Source: Apteryx mantelli
Taxonomy: Eukaryota > Chordata > Aves > Apterygiformes > Apterygidae
DNA: 64,000 nt
NCBI RefSeq assembly: GCF_036417845.1
Contig: NC_089981.1
Location: 8,697,501 to 8,761,500 of the forward strand
Direction of reading: 5' to 3'
Numbering within the stretch: position 1 is the stretch's first letter; each line of letters begins with the position of its first letter. The notes below the pieces were generated by a model, which saw nothing but the letters and a program-made list of their open reading frames with translations, ran no database searches and was not told the origin of the DNA. This document shows, piece by piece, positions 34,923 to 45,259 of this stretch. A program made the position numbers and the translations under genes.

Positions 34923-37900
34923 ATGGCTTGCCTCAGTCATTTGGAGGTCCTTAACATAGACACCACTTGCTCCATCAGTCTGACTACCTGCAGGACCCTG
35001 TCATGATTCCCGGTGGCCACAGCTTGTGTAGAGCCTGCATCACCCACTACTGGGAGCCAGCGGTCAAGGACTTCAGCTGCCCAATGTGTCAGCATGTTTG
35101 TGCTCAGCAAGTCATGTACCCCACTCGGCAGCTGGCCAGCATAGTGGAGACAGCCTGGCAGTTGCCTTTTGTCAAGGAAAAGATGCAGAACGAGAAGCTC
35201 TGCTGCCGGCACCATGAGGTCATCAGTCTCTTCTGCAAGGAGGACCAGGAAGCCATGTGTGTGGTGTGTGCAGTCTCCCACGGCCATCTCGCTCATACAG
35301 GAGGGCCCCTGGATGAAGCCCTCAAACAACACAAGGAAAGCAAGTGGTATCTCCCGGAGGTACTGCTAGAAAGCATTTCCTTCACAAGGTTTGAGATACC
35401 TGGCATTCCACTCCAGTCTTTAAACTTCTAACCATCTCATCCTAAGTAAGGCAGTAGGGCAGTTCAGACCCACCAATACTTGTTAAGTCACAGGAATGCA
35501 GCAGAACAGTCTGGGAACAAGTGTTGCATCTCTAGTTTGACTTTGACGCTAAATATTTCAAAAGGGTGCTGGTGACCAGAGAAACTCTAGAGAAATTTGT
35601 ATTCAAGCACCACAGTTTGGAAGCGGAGCCTAGGGATCAGAACATGAGCAGATTATGAAAGAGGATGTAGGGCCTCCCCAGTTCTGGGAAGGAGTTTAAT
35701 CTAGGCATAAGAGCTGAGTGTAGGCCCAATGACTACTGGCTCCTACCCGCTCTAAGCAGCGAAGCAGAACTTATTAGTAGATTCCGCTCTTCTCTGCAAA
35801 CAGGGAGGAGAAAGACAGTCCCTGCTACAGAAGGAGGAGGGTACGTGCTGGGGGCTCAGGGTTTCGTTTCTATGATCCAGTAAAGAAACTGGAGTCTAAT
35901 GGATAGAGCAAGGAGGAACAGGAACTAAGGCAGCTGTATGTAGAAATGTGCCTATACCTCATGGCCAGCTTGAGGTGAGACCACCCAAAACTACAGTAAT
36001 GATTCCGACATCAGAAACTGATGTTACTGCTCACGGGCTCTCCATCTTGAAGCTGAAGAAACATTCCAGCAGCTGAGTGGGATGCGTGCTTCACCCTCTG
36101 AGGCAACCTCAACCAATTGAGCTAGCTGTGTTGGTGGCTAGAACCAACAGTCTGACAAATGTGCTTATTCACTTCACCGGACAGTAGATGCATAGTCAGC
36201 TAATTAGCTTTCTAGAATACTCCTGTGACTATACTGACATCTAGTGGAATTTAGGCATCTAATTCATCTAATTCATCTAAATGTAGATGTCTTAATCTTG
36301 GACAGAATCCCAGCCAAGGTGTCTGCACAAGTTGCATCCAAAATGTTGGAGGCATTTTTCAGGGCCCCCCCCCAATTCTCTATTTTTTTTTTAGGAATCT
36401 CAACTTAGGATTCGATTAGTCGTTTTCAGAGGCAGGAGGGAGTGTTAGAGCAAAATTTGTGATGTTCCACTGAGTAATTCCTGCTGTCCCATATCTGAGG
36501 GTGGAGTCAGAAGTTCCATTTTGATTCAGAGATACAGTAGGTTTCCTGGAAAGTTGCTCTGGTGATTGACTCCCTAGAAAAAATTAAGCTATACAGTGTA
36601 GAACTATCTTGCTTTGACTCCTTGTCTGCACTTCTAGCTGCTGTTCAGAAGCTAAATTTTGAAGGCAGAGGAATATTGTAACCTGTATTGCTGCTGTACA
36701 CACAGGTGTTCAGAACTTTAACCCAGAAACACTCAGTGTAGTACCTGATGCAGATGTTCAGTGTGAATAGCCAGAGGATTGCTGGAATTTATAATTGACA
36801 CCCCATGAAAGCAAAGTGCATGAAGTGACATGTCAGATCAATTGGTATATGATTCTCAACTGGTATGATCCAAGCCTTCTCGGTGCTGCTTCAGCATCTG
36901 ATGCCTTGGACCATTTTGCCTGAGTAGAATCTCTTGCCCTTCCCTCTCCAGGATAAGCTACAAGCTTGCGTGGAGCATCTGGGCAGAAAAGCAAAGGATT
37001 TGAAGGAACATTTATCCATGGAGGAGAAAAAGCCCAAGGAGCTGAGAGTAAGTGGAAGAAGGGGCAGAGCTGGGAGGAGTGGGGTAGGGGCCTTCTCTTT
37101 AGGCCCACCCAGCTGGAGTGAACTGCAGTGGTGTGGTGAGCTCAGAAGAGTTGACAAGAGGGGCTCTTTCTTCCCTGGGGGTGTTGCCTCAGGTCAGTCC
37201 CCAGCTGGGAGATGCTCTCTAATCTCCTGGTGACTTCTCTGTCCCACAGGAGTTAGTGTGGAACTGTCATAAGTGCATTACCTGTGACTTTGAGGAGCTG
37301 CACTCCTTCCCGGAGCAAGAGGAGGACCAGCAGTTGCATTGCCTGAGCGCAGAAGAGATTGAGATGCTGGGGAGGCTGAAGACCACCACAGCACACCCTT
37401 CAGAGCAGTGCTGCTCTCTCAACACCCTCATGGTGGACATGGAAAGATGCCTGGAGTCCAGAGCAGGGGTGCTCAAGGTTTGTATGCTGGGGCTTTTCCT
37501 ACACCAATGTGTGGATCACAGCCTTTCAAAGAAGCTCTTGTGGCAGTCCCTTTCTCTGGGGCAGGGCTGAAGCTCTGCCTTGCATTTTGAGAGGTCACTA
37601 TTAATCTGTATGGCCCTCTGCAACCAGGAGCCCTGGATCTCCCTGTTTAATCTCTTCCATGTGGTCTAGCTGAGAGCAACATGACTTTCATCTTTCTTGG
37701 TGAGGTGAGCAAAAGGCTGAGCTTTAAACTTAGTCATGGTAGGTCTGTACCTTGGAAAGCAAGACTTTATACTCAAAGGGTAAAAATGGGGTGTGACTCA
37801 TCCAGATGTCATGAGCCAGACCTTACAAGTGCTGCCTTTCTTTCCATTTCCCCCAAATAATTAGCAGAATTAATGACACCTGGGTTAGATAAAGCCCAGC

Positions 37901-39741
37901 ACTAACAGGCAAAAGGATTGCTGGGCATGCAGACACACCCTACAATATTTATGCTGATGGGGGGGGGGGGTTGGTGGGATCTGACTTGTTGTCTTCCCTC
38001 TCCTTTTCTAGGACATGTAGAGTGTTCTGCAGAGGTGATGTACCCTATTCCTCTTCCTATCTGGGGGGAGGGGAGGGGATAGGGAAGGAGCCGTTAGTAG
38101 TTGAAGATGCAATTGCTTGGTAGGAGTGCTCCTTTCCTCTGGGATTAATGCCATGCCAGTGTTTCAGTGCAGTGTTAGGAGACTGGCTGCATTGCACTGT
38201 AATAGAATGATCCCCCTGGAAGATAAAACCTGATTATTGGTGGTCAGTTCCATCCTTTGCCTTTTCTCAGACCAGGATAGTTATACTGACTCTGGGCCAA
38301 ATCCCAATATATATGAACTGTCAGCTTCTTCCCCTTAATTTTTTCCTCTCATGGTTTCTCAGTGGGAATATAGACTTTTGGTAAGCTTCCAGCATTTCAA
38401 CCTTAGCATAGCAATAATTCCTAGAAACAGCTGCTGTGTTTTGTACTAGGGAATGGCATCTTCTAGACACTGTGATTGATTTGATTGCTAGATGAGGTCA
38501 CTTCTTTCCTTAGGCATGAAACACTTAAGAACCTGGAGCTACCTTCTGTCCCTCTTGAGCTGAAGAGGGCAACGGCCTGTTTCCCTAGGCCATTATTTCA
38601 GCTTAAGAAGATGCTGAAGAAGTACCCTGGTAGTCAAGCTATATAGAGACCTAGGTCTGGGACTTGAGTCCAGTCCTTGGCTCTGAAAAGTGTCTTCTGT
38701 TTGGCATTCTGAATTCACCTGTATGTCTAGGCCTGGTTTAAAATGTTGAAGTGACTAGACTTGACTCTTCTCATTTAAATGGTTATCTTGTTGGTGAACC
38801 CAATGAATGGACCTGAGAGCTCATTTGTGGGCCCCTTTGTGGAGAAAGCCCATTATATCAGTGCATGTGCTCAACAGCACCCCTGTCACTCTGCCAAAGT
38901 GCAGAAGTGCCCCCTGGTGCCAGTATTGTTGGTGCCTGCCTGAATAAGGGGTCAGGAGTGGGGCGCTTGAGAGATGAAACAGATGACAGTGCAGACTATC
39001 AGAGGAAGGTAAGCAACTTCAGGAGAAAGGTGGCATAGCATAGAGCTAAGACAATTTGGGGTAGGGACTCAGAGAAGGCAATTCAAGTGTGTGGTATGGT
39101 GAGGAGATGGGGCATGGAGGGTTGACAGATGCCCAGCCGCCTTGTGGTCAATGGGCAAATGGCTGTGTAATTGCTCTTCTCTAGCTGATTCTTCTGGGGT
39201 GAGGTGTGTGAATCCATTGCTCCCTCCCCCTTGGTTTTCCCTGCTTTCTCATAGTCTCTGCTCTGCCAAAGGAGATGTGTCTCTGGACCCTCAGACAGCT
39301 CATGCCAGTGTAGTGCTCTCGGAGAATCTCAAGAGTGTTTATTTCACTGACATCCCCCAGGAGCTGCCTCACAGCTCTCAGTGTTTCACCACTTGCCCCT
39401 GTGTGCTGGGATCATCTGCCTATTCATCAGGCTGCCGCTACTGGGAGGCTGAAGTAGGAGACAAAACCCACTGGGCCCTGTGTGTCTGTTATGAGTCTGC
39501 CAGCTGCCATGTAGAGGACCCCAAGCAGGAGGTGGGCTACTGGAGGGTGCGTCTATGGAATGAAAAATATGTGGCCATGACCACCCCCTTCACCCCACTG
39601 CTGCTTAGTGTCTGTGAGTGTCTCTTAGAACTGAGTCCCACCCTTACTGTTGGTCAGGACACTGAACTCTGTGGGAGGCTCTGTAGCATCATGGTTTTGA
39701 CACGGAAGAACCTTTGCTTTCCTGGAGGAAGTCTTATGTAG
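34923..39741 (+). pseudogene. TRIM-family E3 ubiquitin ligase pseudogene (RING, B-box, coiled coil, PRY-SPRY)
   Basis: Six exons are visible. Exon 1 (34923-35359) encodes RING and B-box 2 (CRHHEVISLFCKED, then HLAH). Exon 2 (36952-37047) is 96 nt and exon 3 (37250-37477) is 228 nt; both encode coiled coil. Exon 4 (38012-38034) is 23 nt, exon 5 (38514-38629) is 116 nt, and exon 6 (from 39272) is PRY-SPRY (DVSLDPQTAHA, YWEAEVG, GYWRVRLWNEKY). All have GT-AG borders and compatible phases; these sizes are the C-IV TRIM pattern (TRIM7/27/39/41 type). Defects: a one-base loss near 34981 shifts the RING; RING cysteines are changed (CSIS for CSIC, PGGHS for PCGHS); exon 4 has an in-frame TAG (38018-38020); the SPRY loses its normal C-terminal half after about 39620. 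B-box residues are intact. Decay looks moderate, and transcription is still possible. The exact paralogue cannot be named. Confidence 0.88.
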
Positions 39742-40344
39742 GCTGTTTGAACAGTGGTCACCAGCTGACCTGTGGAACGCTCACCTGCCAGACTTTTCTG
39801 CTGTGACAGCTTAGTACACTCTTGTTCAGACTCATGGGAAGAGCAAAAGAGTCTTTTGAATTTGTCCCTAATGGCACAAACTGTTGGTAAGCACAGACAT
39901 GGTCCCTTCAACAGCGGGGATGTCATATCTCTGAATATTGATTTCAATCTTCTTTCTCTATATTGTCAGGAGGCAGACACCTGTGGTGCAGGATGAGCAC
40001 AGAAATAGTGTGCCCCTCTCTACAATCAACTTAGATGTTGCAGGTGAAGTTGAATGGGTATGATGTACAAGGCAGCAGCTGAAGTACTTCCTTGAAGCCA
40101 TCAAGTTAAATTTGACAAAATTTAGGTTCTTGCTTAAAATGCAATCTGTTTCAAGCGTGAAGAGAAGAGAAATACTTGAATGAGCAGCTGGAATGCATGG
40201 AGCTCTCCCTGGGGACAGGTGAGGGGCCAGCTGAGAGCTCATGGGTCAGGACTGGGGGCAGACCAGCACTGGTGACCATGTAATGGGTGTCTGCTGTAGA
40301 CAGTCTCTTCAGGAAGAATAGGTGAGGCATTCTTCAGAGAACTG
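39742..40344. other. Non-coding stretch after the TRIM pseudogene
   Basis: No gene or dated element is recognised between the decayed SPRY exon and the next CR1 fragment. Confidence 0.45.
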
Positions 40345-41250
40345 GAATAAAGTTTATGTCCATAGGCCCTGGTCCTATGAGCTTCATCCACCCTGATATT
40401 GGCTGGCTGGACAATGGAGTAGGGCACAAGAAATCCAGGGAGTTTATGGAGTGCATTGATGACAGCTTTCTAACACAGGTGATCAAGGAGCTGAGGAGGA
40501 GAGGCACTCTGGATCTCATACATACAAACAAGGAAGGACTGATTGGAGATGTGGAAGTCGGGGGCAGTCTTAGCTGCAGTGACCACAAAATGGTGGAGCT
40601 GAGGATCCTGTGAGGAGGGAGCAGAGGGCAAAAGGCAGGATCAATACCCTGGGCTTGAGGAGAAGAGAATTTGGCCTGCTCGGGAAGGATTCCATATGTT
40701 ATGGTCCTGGAGGGAAGAGGGGTCCAAGACAGCTGGCTGATATTCAAGGATCACCTCCTCCAAGCTCAAGAGTGGTCCATTCCAACAAGCAGGAAATCAA
40801 GCAGAGGTAGCAAGAGGCCTATGTGGATGAACAAGGAGCTCCTGGCTGACCTCAAACCTAAAAAGGAAGTGTACAGGAGAGATTCCCAAGGACTGCAAGA
40901 GAGCAAACGCCCCTGCTACCTTCAAGAAGGGCAAGGAGGAGGATTCAGGGAACTACAAGCCAGTCAGCCTCACCTCAGTCCCTAGGATGGTGATGGAGCA
41001 ACTAATCCTGGACATCATTTCCAGAGATATGAAAGAAAGGTGATAGGCTGGAGGTAGACAGGATGGCTTTATGAGGGGAAACTCTGCTTAACAAAGCTGC
41101 CAGCCTGCTCTGAGGAGATGATTGGCTTGGCGGGTGAGGGGAGAGGAGAGGTACTTGTTTACCTCAGTTGCAACAAGGCTTTTGACACAGTCTCTCATGA
41201 CATCCTGCTAGAGAAACTGATGAAGTTCAGGCTAGATAGGTGGACAGTGA
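40345..41250 (+). mobile_element. CR1 LINE fragment, internally deleted
   Basis: Frames here match parts of the CR1 ORF2 product seen at 25.6-28 kb: endonuclease end (CSDHKMVELRIL), linker (GRGVQDSWLIFKDHLLQAQ), then, after an internal loss, the reverse transcriptase start (NYKPVSLTSVP) and NKAFDTVSHDILLEKL. There are several frameshifts and stops, and the 3' half is missing. Similarity ends near 41250, exactly where an olfactory receptor fragment begins on the other strand. This copy is clearly older than the one in the left arm. Confidence 0.8.
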
Positions 41251-41254
41251 CAGC

Positions 41255-41508
41255 TGACATGAGGGCATCCTTTCCACCTGTGTTTCTCAGGCTGTGGATC
41301 AAGAGATTTAGCATGGGGATGACATCATATAAAATACTGCTCCAATTTTGCCTTGCCATTGTGAGCTGTTGCACTGAGGTTGAACATAAACGCAACTAGC
41401 TGTTGCATATAGCACGCTGACTGCTATCAGATGGAGAAATTCTTTTCTGTGAGCTGATAGCATCCTCAGGATGCTTTGAAAGCCCCCTGCAGTGTGCTTA
41501 GATGCCAC
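41255..41508 (-). pseudogene. Olfactory receptor fragment (TM6-TM7)
   Basis: On the minus strand, one frame carries a TM6/loop 3/TM7 start (VSVLYATASCVYVQP, then KIGAVFYMM). After a frameshift another continues with VIPMLNLLIHSLRNTGGKDAL, the worn equivalent of the OR motif [19 protein letters not shown]. Nothing upstream (TM1-TM5) was found, so only the last quarter of a receptor remains. It abuts a CR1 fragment. Confidence 0.75.
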
Positions 41509-41509
41509 T

Positions 41510-41936
41510 GAAGATTTTCAGTATTTTACGTTATGCATTTTGTTTGCACTGTCAGCCTGAGGAGCGGAATATATTGACTCTGATTTGGATGTTTCCCTCT
41601 AAACTAGAGAGACAGAAGAACCTTTAGATGGTGATTCATTTCATTCTTGGAGAATTATCTTAATATACAGACAGTATTTATTAAATATGGTGGATATAAA
41701 CAAACAACAAGAGTAAAACTACAGGAAAGCAGGCATGTAATGGAAGAAGTTTCTAAGTCCTTTGCGTCACTGGCCTTTCATTCCATAGATAGGAAATCCA
41801 TAGGGATTTACAAGTGATTGGTCTAATATCCGACAGCATAGCAGAGAAGAAAACAGGGGTGTACTACATGACATTCTACAACATGCCCCTTTTGTCTCTT
41901 CCACCTATGATTTAGTTGCAAAAGGTTTGAGAAAAG
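41510..41936. other. Non-coding stretch before the second solo LTR
   Basis: AT-rich, no feature recognised; ends in the ACTTC target duplication of the LTR (41937-41941). Confidence 0.45.
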
Positions 41937-41941
41937 ACTTC

Positions 41942-42768
41942 TGTCGCGAAAGGAGTGATGCACTTCCCTCGTAAGAGGGAAGCAGCACTATGTTTACTGC
42001 AGTAAGACAGCGACTTAACAAAGTTCAGTCGTAAGTAAGAACGATTTAACGAGGTTCGATTGGCAAGGTTCTCTCAGTTATTTACTGCATGAAGGACAGG
42101 GTCAGATGCGTGTGCAATGGAGACCTTCCCGTTGAGTCACGAGGTCCAGACTGGACCCCCTTGCTTTCTAAACTCCTTTGGAGAGAAGCCCAGGTGCAGC
42201 TGGATCCAGTCCTAGTCCCAGACTTGGTCAACAGTTCATATCTAAAGGAATGAGTGCAAAGGGAACCCTCCTGTTGAGTCACAAGATTCAGACTGGACCC
42301 CCTTGCTTTCTAAACTCCTTCGGAGAGAAGCCTAGGTGCGGCAGAATCCAGTCCTAGTCTCAGACTTGGTCAACGGTTTATGTGTAAGGAATTAGGTGTG
42401 CTATCAGTCAGGGATATAACTCAGGAAAGTTTTGCGAAGTTCACAAAAGTTCAGCATGCTGTTGATCACTTACCGAGGATCTGTGGCGGGTAAGGAATCT
42501 CTCAGCCTCGAGGAGTGACCTTGAGAGGCGCTCCTACTCAAAAGGAGGTTCTGCAGTGCAGCCCGCTGCTGTGCAGGAGAGCTCAATGGTCTCTGGGCTG
42601 CCCCCTATTTATGGGGGGGAGATGATTGACTCATGGTTGTATTTGCATGCTAGACAGGTCTTAGCTGGTGCATGCTCAACTAGCCCCTACATACGTGCTG
42701 TTTACAGGGAGGTCAGGTTGAGGGGGAGAGAGCACATCAGTGGGGGGAGAAAGGAGCACACCGTCACA
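41942..42768 (-). mobile_element. Solo LTR of an endogenous retrovirus (5-bp target duplication, ERVL-like), minus orientation
   Basis: An 827-bp element begins TGTCGCGAAAGG and ends CACCGTCACA (TG...CA), flanked by ACTTC at 41937-41941 and 42769-42773. A CATAAATA box on the minus strand (42606-42613) suggests minus orientation, with U3 at higher coordinates. No internal retroviral genes flank it. A 5-bp duplication is most often seen with ERVL-type elements. The family name is inference; the boundaries are seen directly. Confidence 0.8.
42123..42405. repeat. Tandem duplication (~142 bp x 2) inside the second LTR
   Basis: Two adjacent copies contain GTTGAGTCAC at 42131 and 42273, each followed by AGACTGGACCCCCTTGCTTT and later CAGACTTGGTCAAC. 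The copies differ at several positions, so the duplication is not recent. It lies downstream of the probable TATA box in the LTR's orientation. Confidence 0.75.
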
Positions 42769-42773
42769 ACTTC

Positions 42774-45029
42774 TTTCCTTAGTCCACTCACTCTCAAACA
42801 ACTGTATATGAGGCAGAGAAGAAGAGTCAGAAAGGTTTCTTGCATCTCTGAATTTTGCATTTTCCTGTATAATCCCACAAGGCTTTCAGGGTGCTGCAGT
42901 CTGGTTGCATCTCTGCATGCTGCTCTTAGTAGGGCTATTGTTTCTACAGCAGACAATCTCCTTCCAAAAAAACCCCAGTCTTCTAGATCAGGTATTCAAA
43001 GAGACAGATATCCATGCTAAACCCAACAGAAGCAGCAATGACCAAACCTACCTCAAGCACAAAGAAGCTAATCCCTACAGCTTCTAAAGGCCTTGGCCTC
43101 TGTTCCCAGCAGAGATCACTATACTATTGTCACACTTTTTTTTCTTTTAACCCATTACATCAGGATTTCCTTGACAGTGCTGTCCATTCCCACTCTCAGA
43201 CAACTGTCTGATATGCAGTTCAAAGTCACCTGCATATCATTTTGATTAGAAAGAGGCTGTTAGAAACAGCTGACATTTGCTCAAGCTTTTATCTGCTGTG
43301 AAATAGTTTGTGGCCAAAACAATGGCATGCACATATCATTTTAAAATATTAAACCTAGTTCCAGACCTTTCACAACAGCTCAATCTTAGATGCTTTAAAG
43401 AAACTTCTTTTCAGAATGTTCTTCACACTTCCTAAAACTCTTTCTTCTGAAGTGCCTTATGCTGGTCATCCATCTGGGTTAATATTCATTTTGAAAATCT
43501 TGATTAATGAGAAGAGATATGTTTGTCCAGTCCCCAGCTGTCTGCTTCATTTCCCAACTCAGAAGCAAATGTTTGGAAATTCATGGTCATTAACTTACCT
43601 GTAGCTTTTAGAAACATCTGAAGTGTTTTTTGATGCTGTAGCTACAGAAAACTTTTCCATAGTATTCAGACAGTGCTAGTTTAGTCCACAATTCGTAAGA
43701 GATTCCTTCCATTTATAGAGGTAGTAAACGTTGTTGGTGACTGCACAGCCTGTTGGTACCAGAAGCAATGATCTGGTTGCCTCAGTTTGTTGGTGAATAT
43801 TACATTGGTATGACCTTACTGAAAAGGGTAAGAAAGGGTCTTCCAGCTGTCAACGCAGACTGTTGCTCCCCAAAACCATGGGAGCATAGCATGGCTCACA
43901 TCCAAATGGGTCAGTTCTCTTCTCCCATTTTCCACTTCAAAAGGGGTTAGCCATGGGCAAACTATTAATGAGCAGTCACTTGGCACTGTATCCTGTCATT
44001 GTCTTGGGGGTAGAGGGGGGAGGGAAAGAGATAGACGGACATGGATTTGGTGCATGCCAACACTGTGATAGGCCCTGTATTATTTAAGTAGTGACAGTCA
44101 TACCAAACCAGTTCTGGAGACTATGCCCTGCTGGTTTTTATTTAACTGCAGATGTAGGAATTGCCTAGTTCAGACCCTGAAATTACACATCCGTGCGTGG
44201 CTCCAAGGCTCTTTTTCAGCTGAGAGAAAAGGTGCTATGATGGTGCAGTTCATCTGGCGTAGGAGAAATATTTACTTTGGGATGGGATGAACGCCAATTC
44301 TTGATTTCTCTTCACCTGCTGCACAGGGAACTGCACAGAAAGCCCACCTGCAATGCCTCACCTGCACTGTTTCCCATCAATCCCATCCATAACAACTCTG
44401 CTGTGATGTCAACATGAGAACAGAGGCAGCCCCCTTCCCCCCCCGCCCCCCCCCAAAAAAAAGCTTCATGAAAAATTCATGGAGGCATTTACCAACTTCT
44501 TAAAGCCTGGCTTTGGAATTTAAATGGTTTGGGATAGGAACGGACAATCATGCTATTTTTAAAGTTGTTGAAATATACTTTAAAAAAAATCAGAAAATGC
44601 ATTATGAACCCCTTGTCAACATGATGACCCACAGCTGAAGGTGAACAAAACTTAAACTACTTTCATACTTTCACTGGTTTACTGTTAAGAATGCACATTC
44701 ATTAGCACTGAGAGCTGAGTTCCAGCAGGAAACAGTCATTAGCTTAGCCTTTACAGAAAGGCAGCAACCACAATAAAAGGCCCCTAAGAAACACATCCTT
44801 GACACTTGGTTCCAGTACAGAGCAGTGTGCAAACAACAAAGTCCTCTCAATTATTCTGCACCAGGCACCACAGCTGGAATGCCATGGCACAGTGCTTTAA
44901 CAAACCTGAGGTCTATCTCCAGCCATGAGCATTCATCATCCCAGCACAGAAGCATAGTTAAGATGCACCCAGATTTATCACCACAACACGCACGCCCAGG
45001 AGTCTGCACAGCACTCTGCCTCTTACCAG
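42774..45029. other. Non-coding stretch in the spacer
   Basis: No gene recognised. Contains a C-run/A-run low-complexity patch at about 44431-44462. Confidence 0.45.
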
Positions 45030-45255
45030 AGCAAGTCCAGTGAAGGGCCATGAACTGATTAAGGCACTGGAGCATCTCTCTTACAAAGGGAGGCAGAGGA
45101 CTGTTTAGTCCAGAGAAGAGAGGGCTCATGGTGGGGGATCTTATCGATATTTATAAATATCTGATGGGAAGGTGTGAAGAAGATGGAGCCAGACTCTTCT
45201 CAGTGGTGCCCAATGACAGGAAAATAGGCAATGGGCACAAACTGAAGCTCAGGGA
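45030..45255 (+). mobile_element. CR1 LINE 3' coding fragment
   Basis: Short stretch matching the C-terminal end of CR1 ORF2: a worn LEHLSY region, then GDLIDIYKYLMGRCEEDGAR and a PNDRKIGNGHKLKL core, equivalent to [20 protein letters not shown] in the larger copy. It ends abruptly before the 3' UTR. Old and diverged. Confidence 0.75.
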
Positions 45256-45259
45256 AGGG

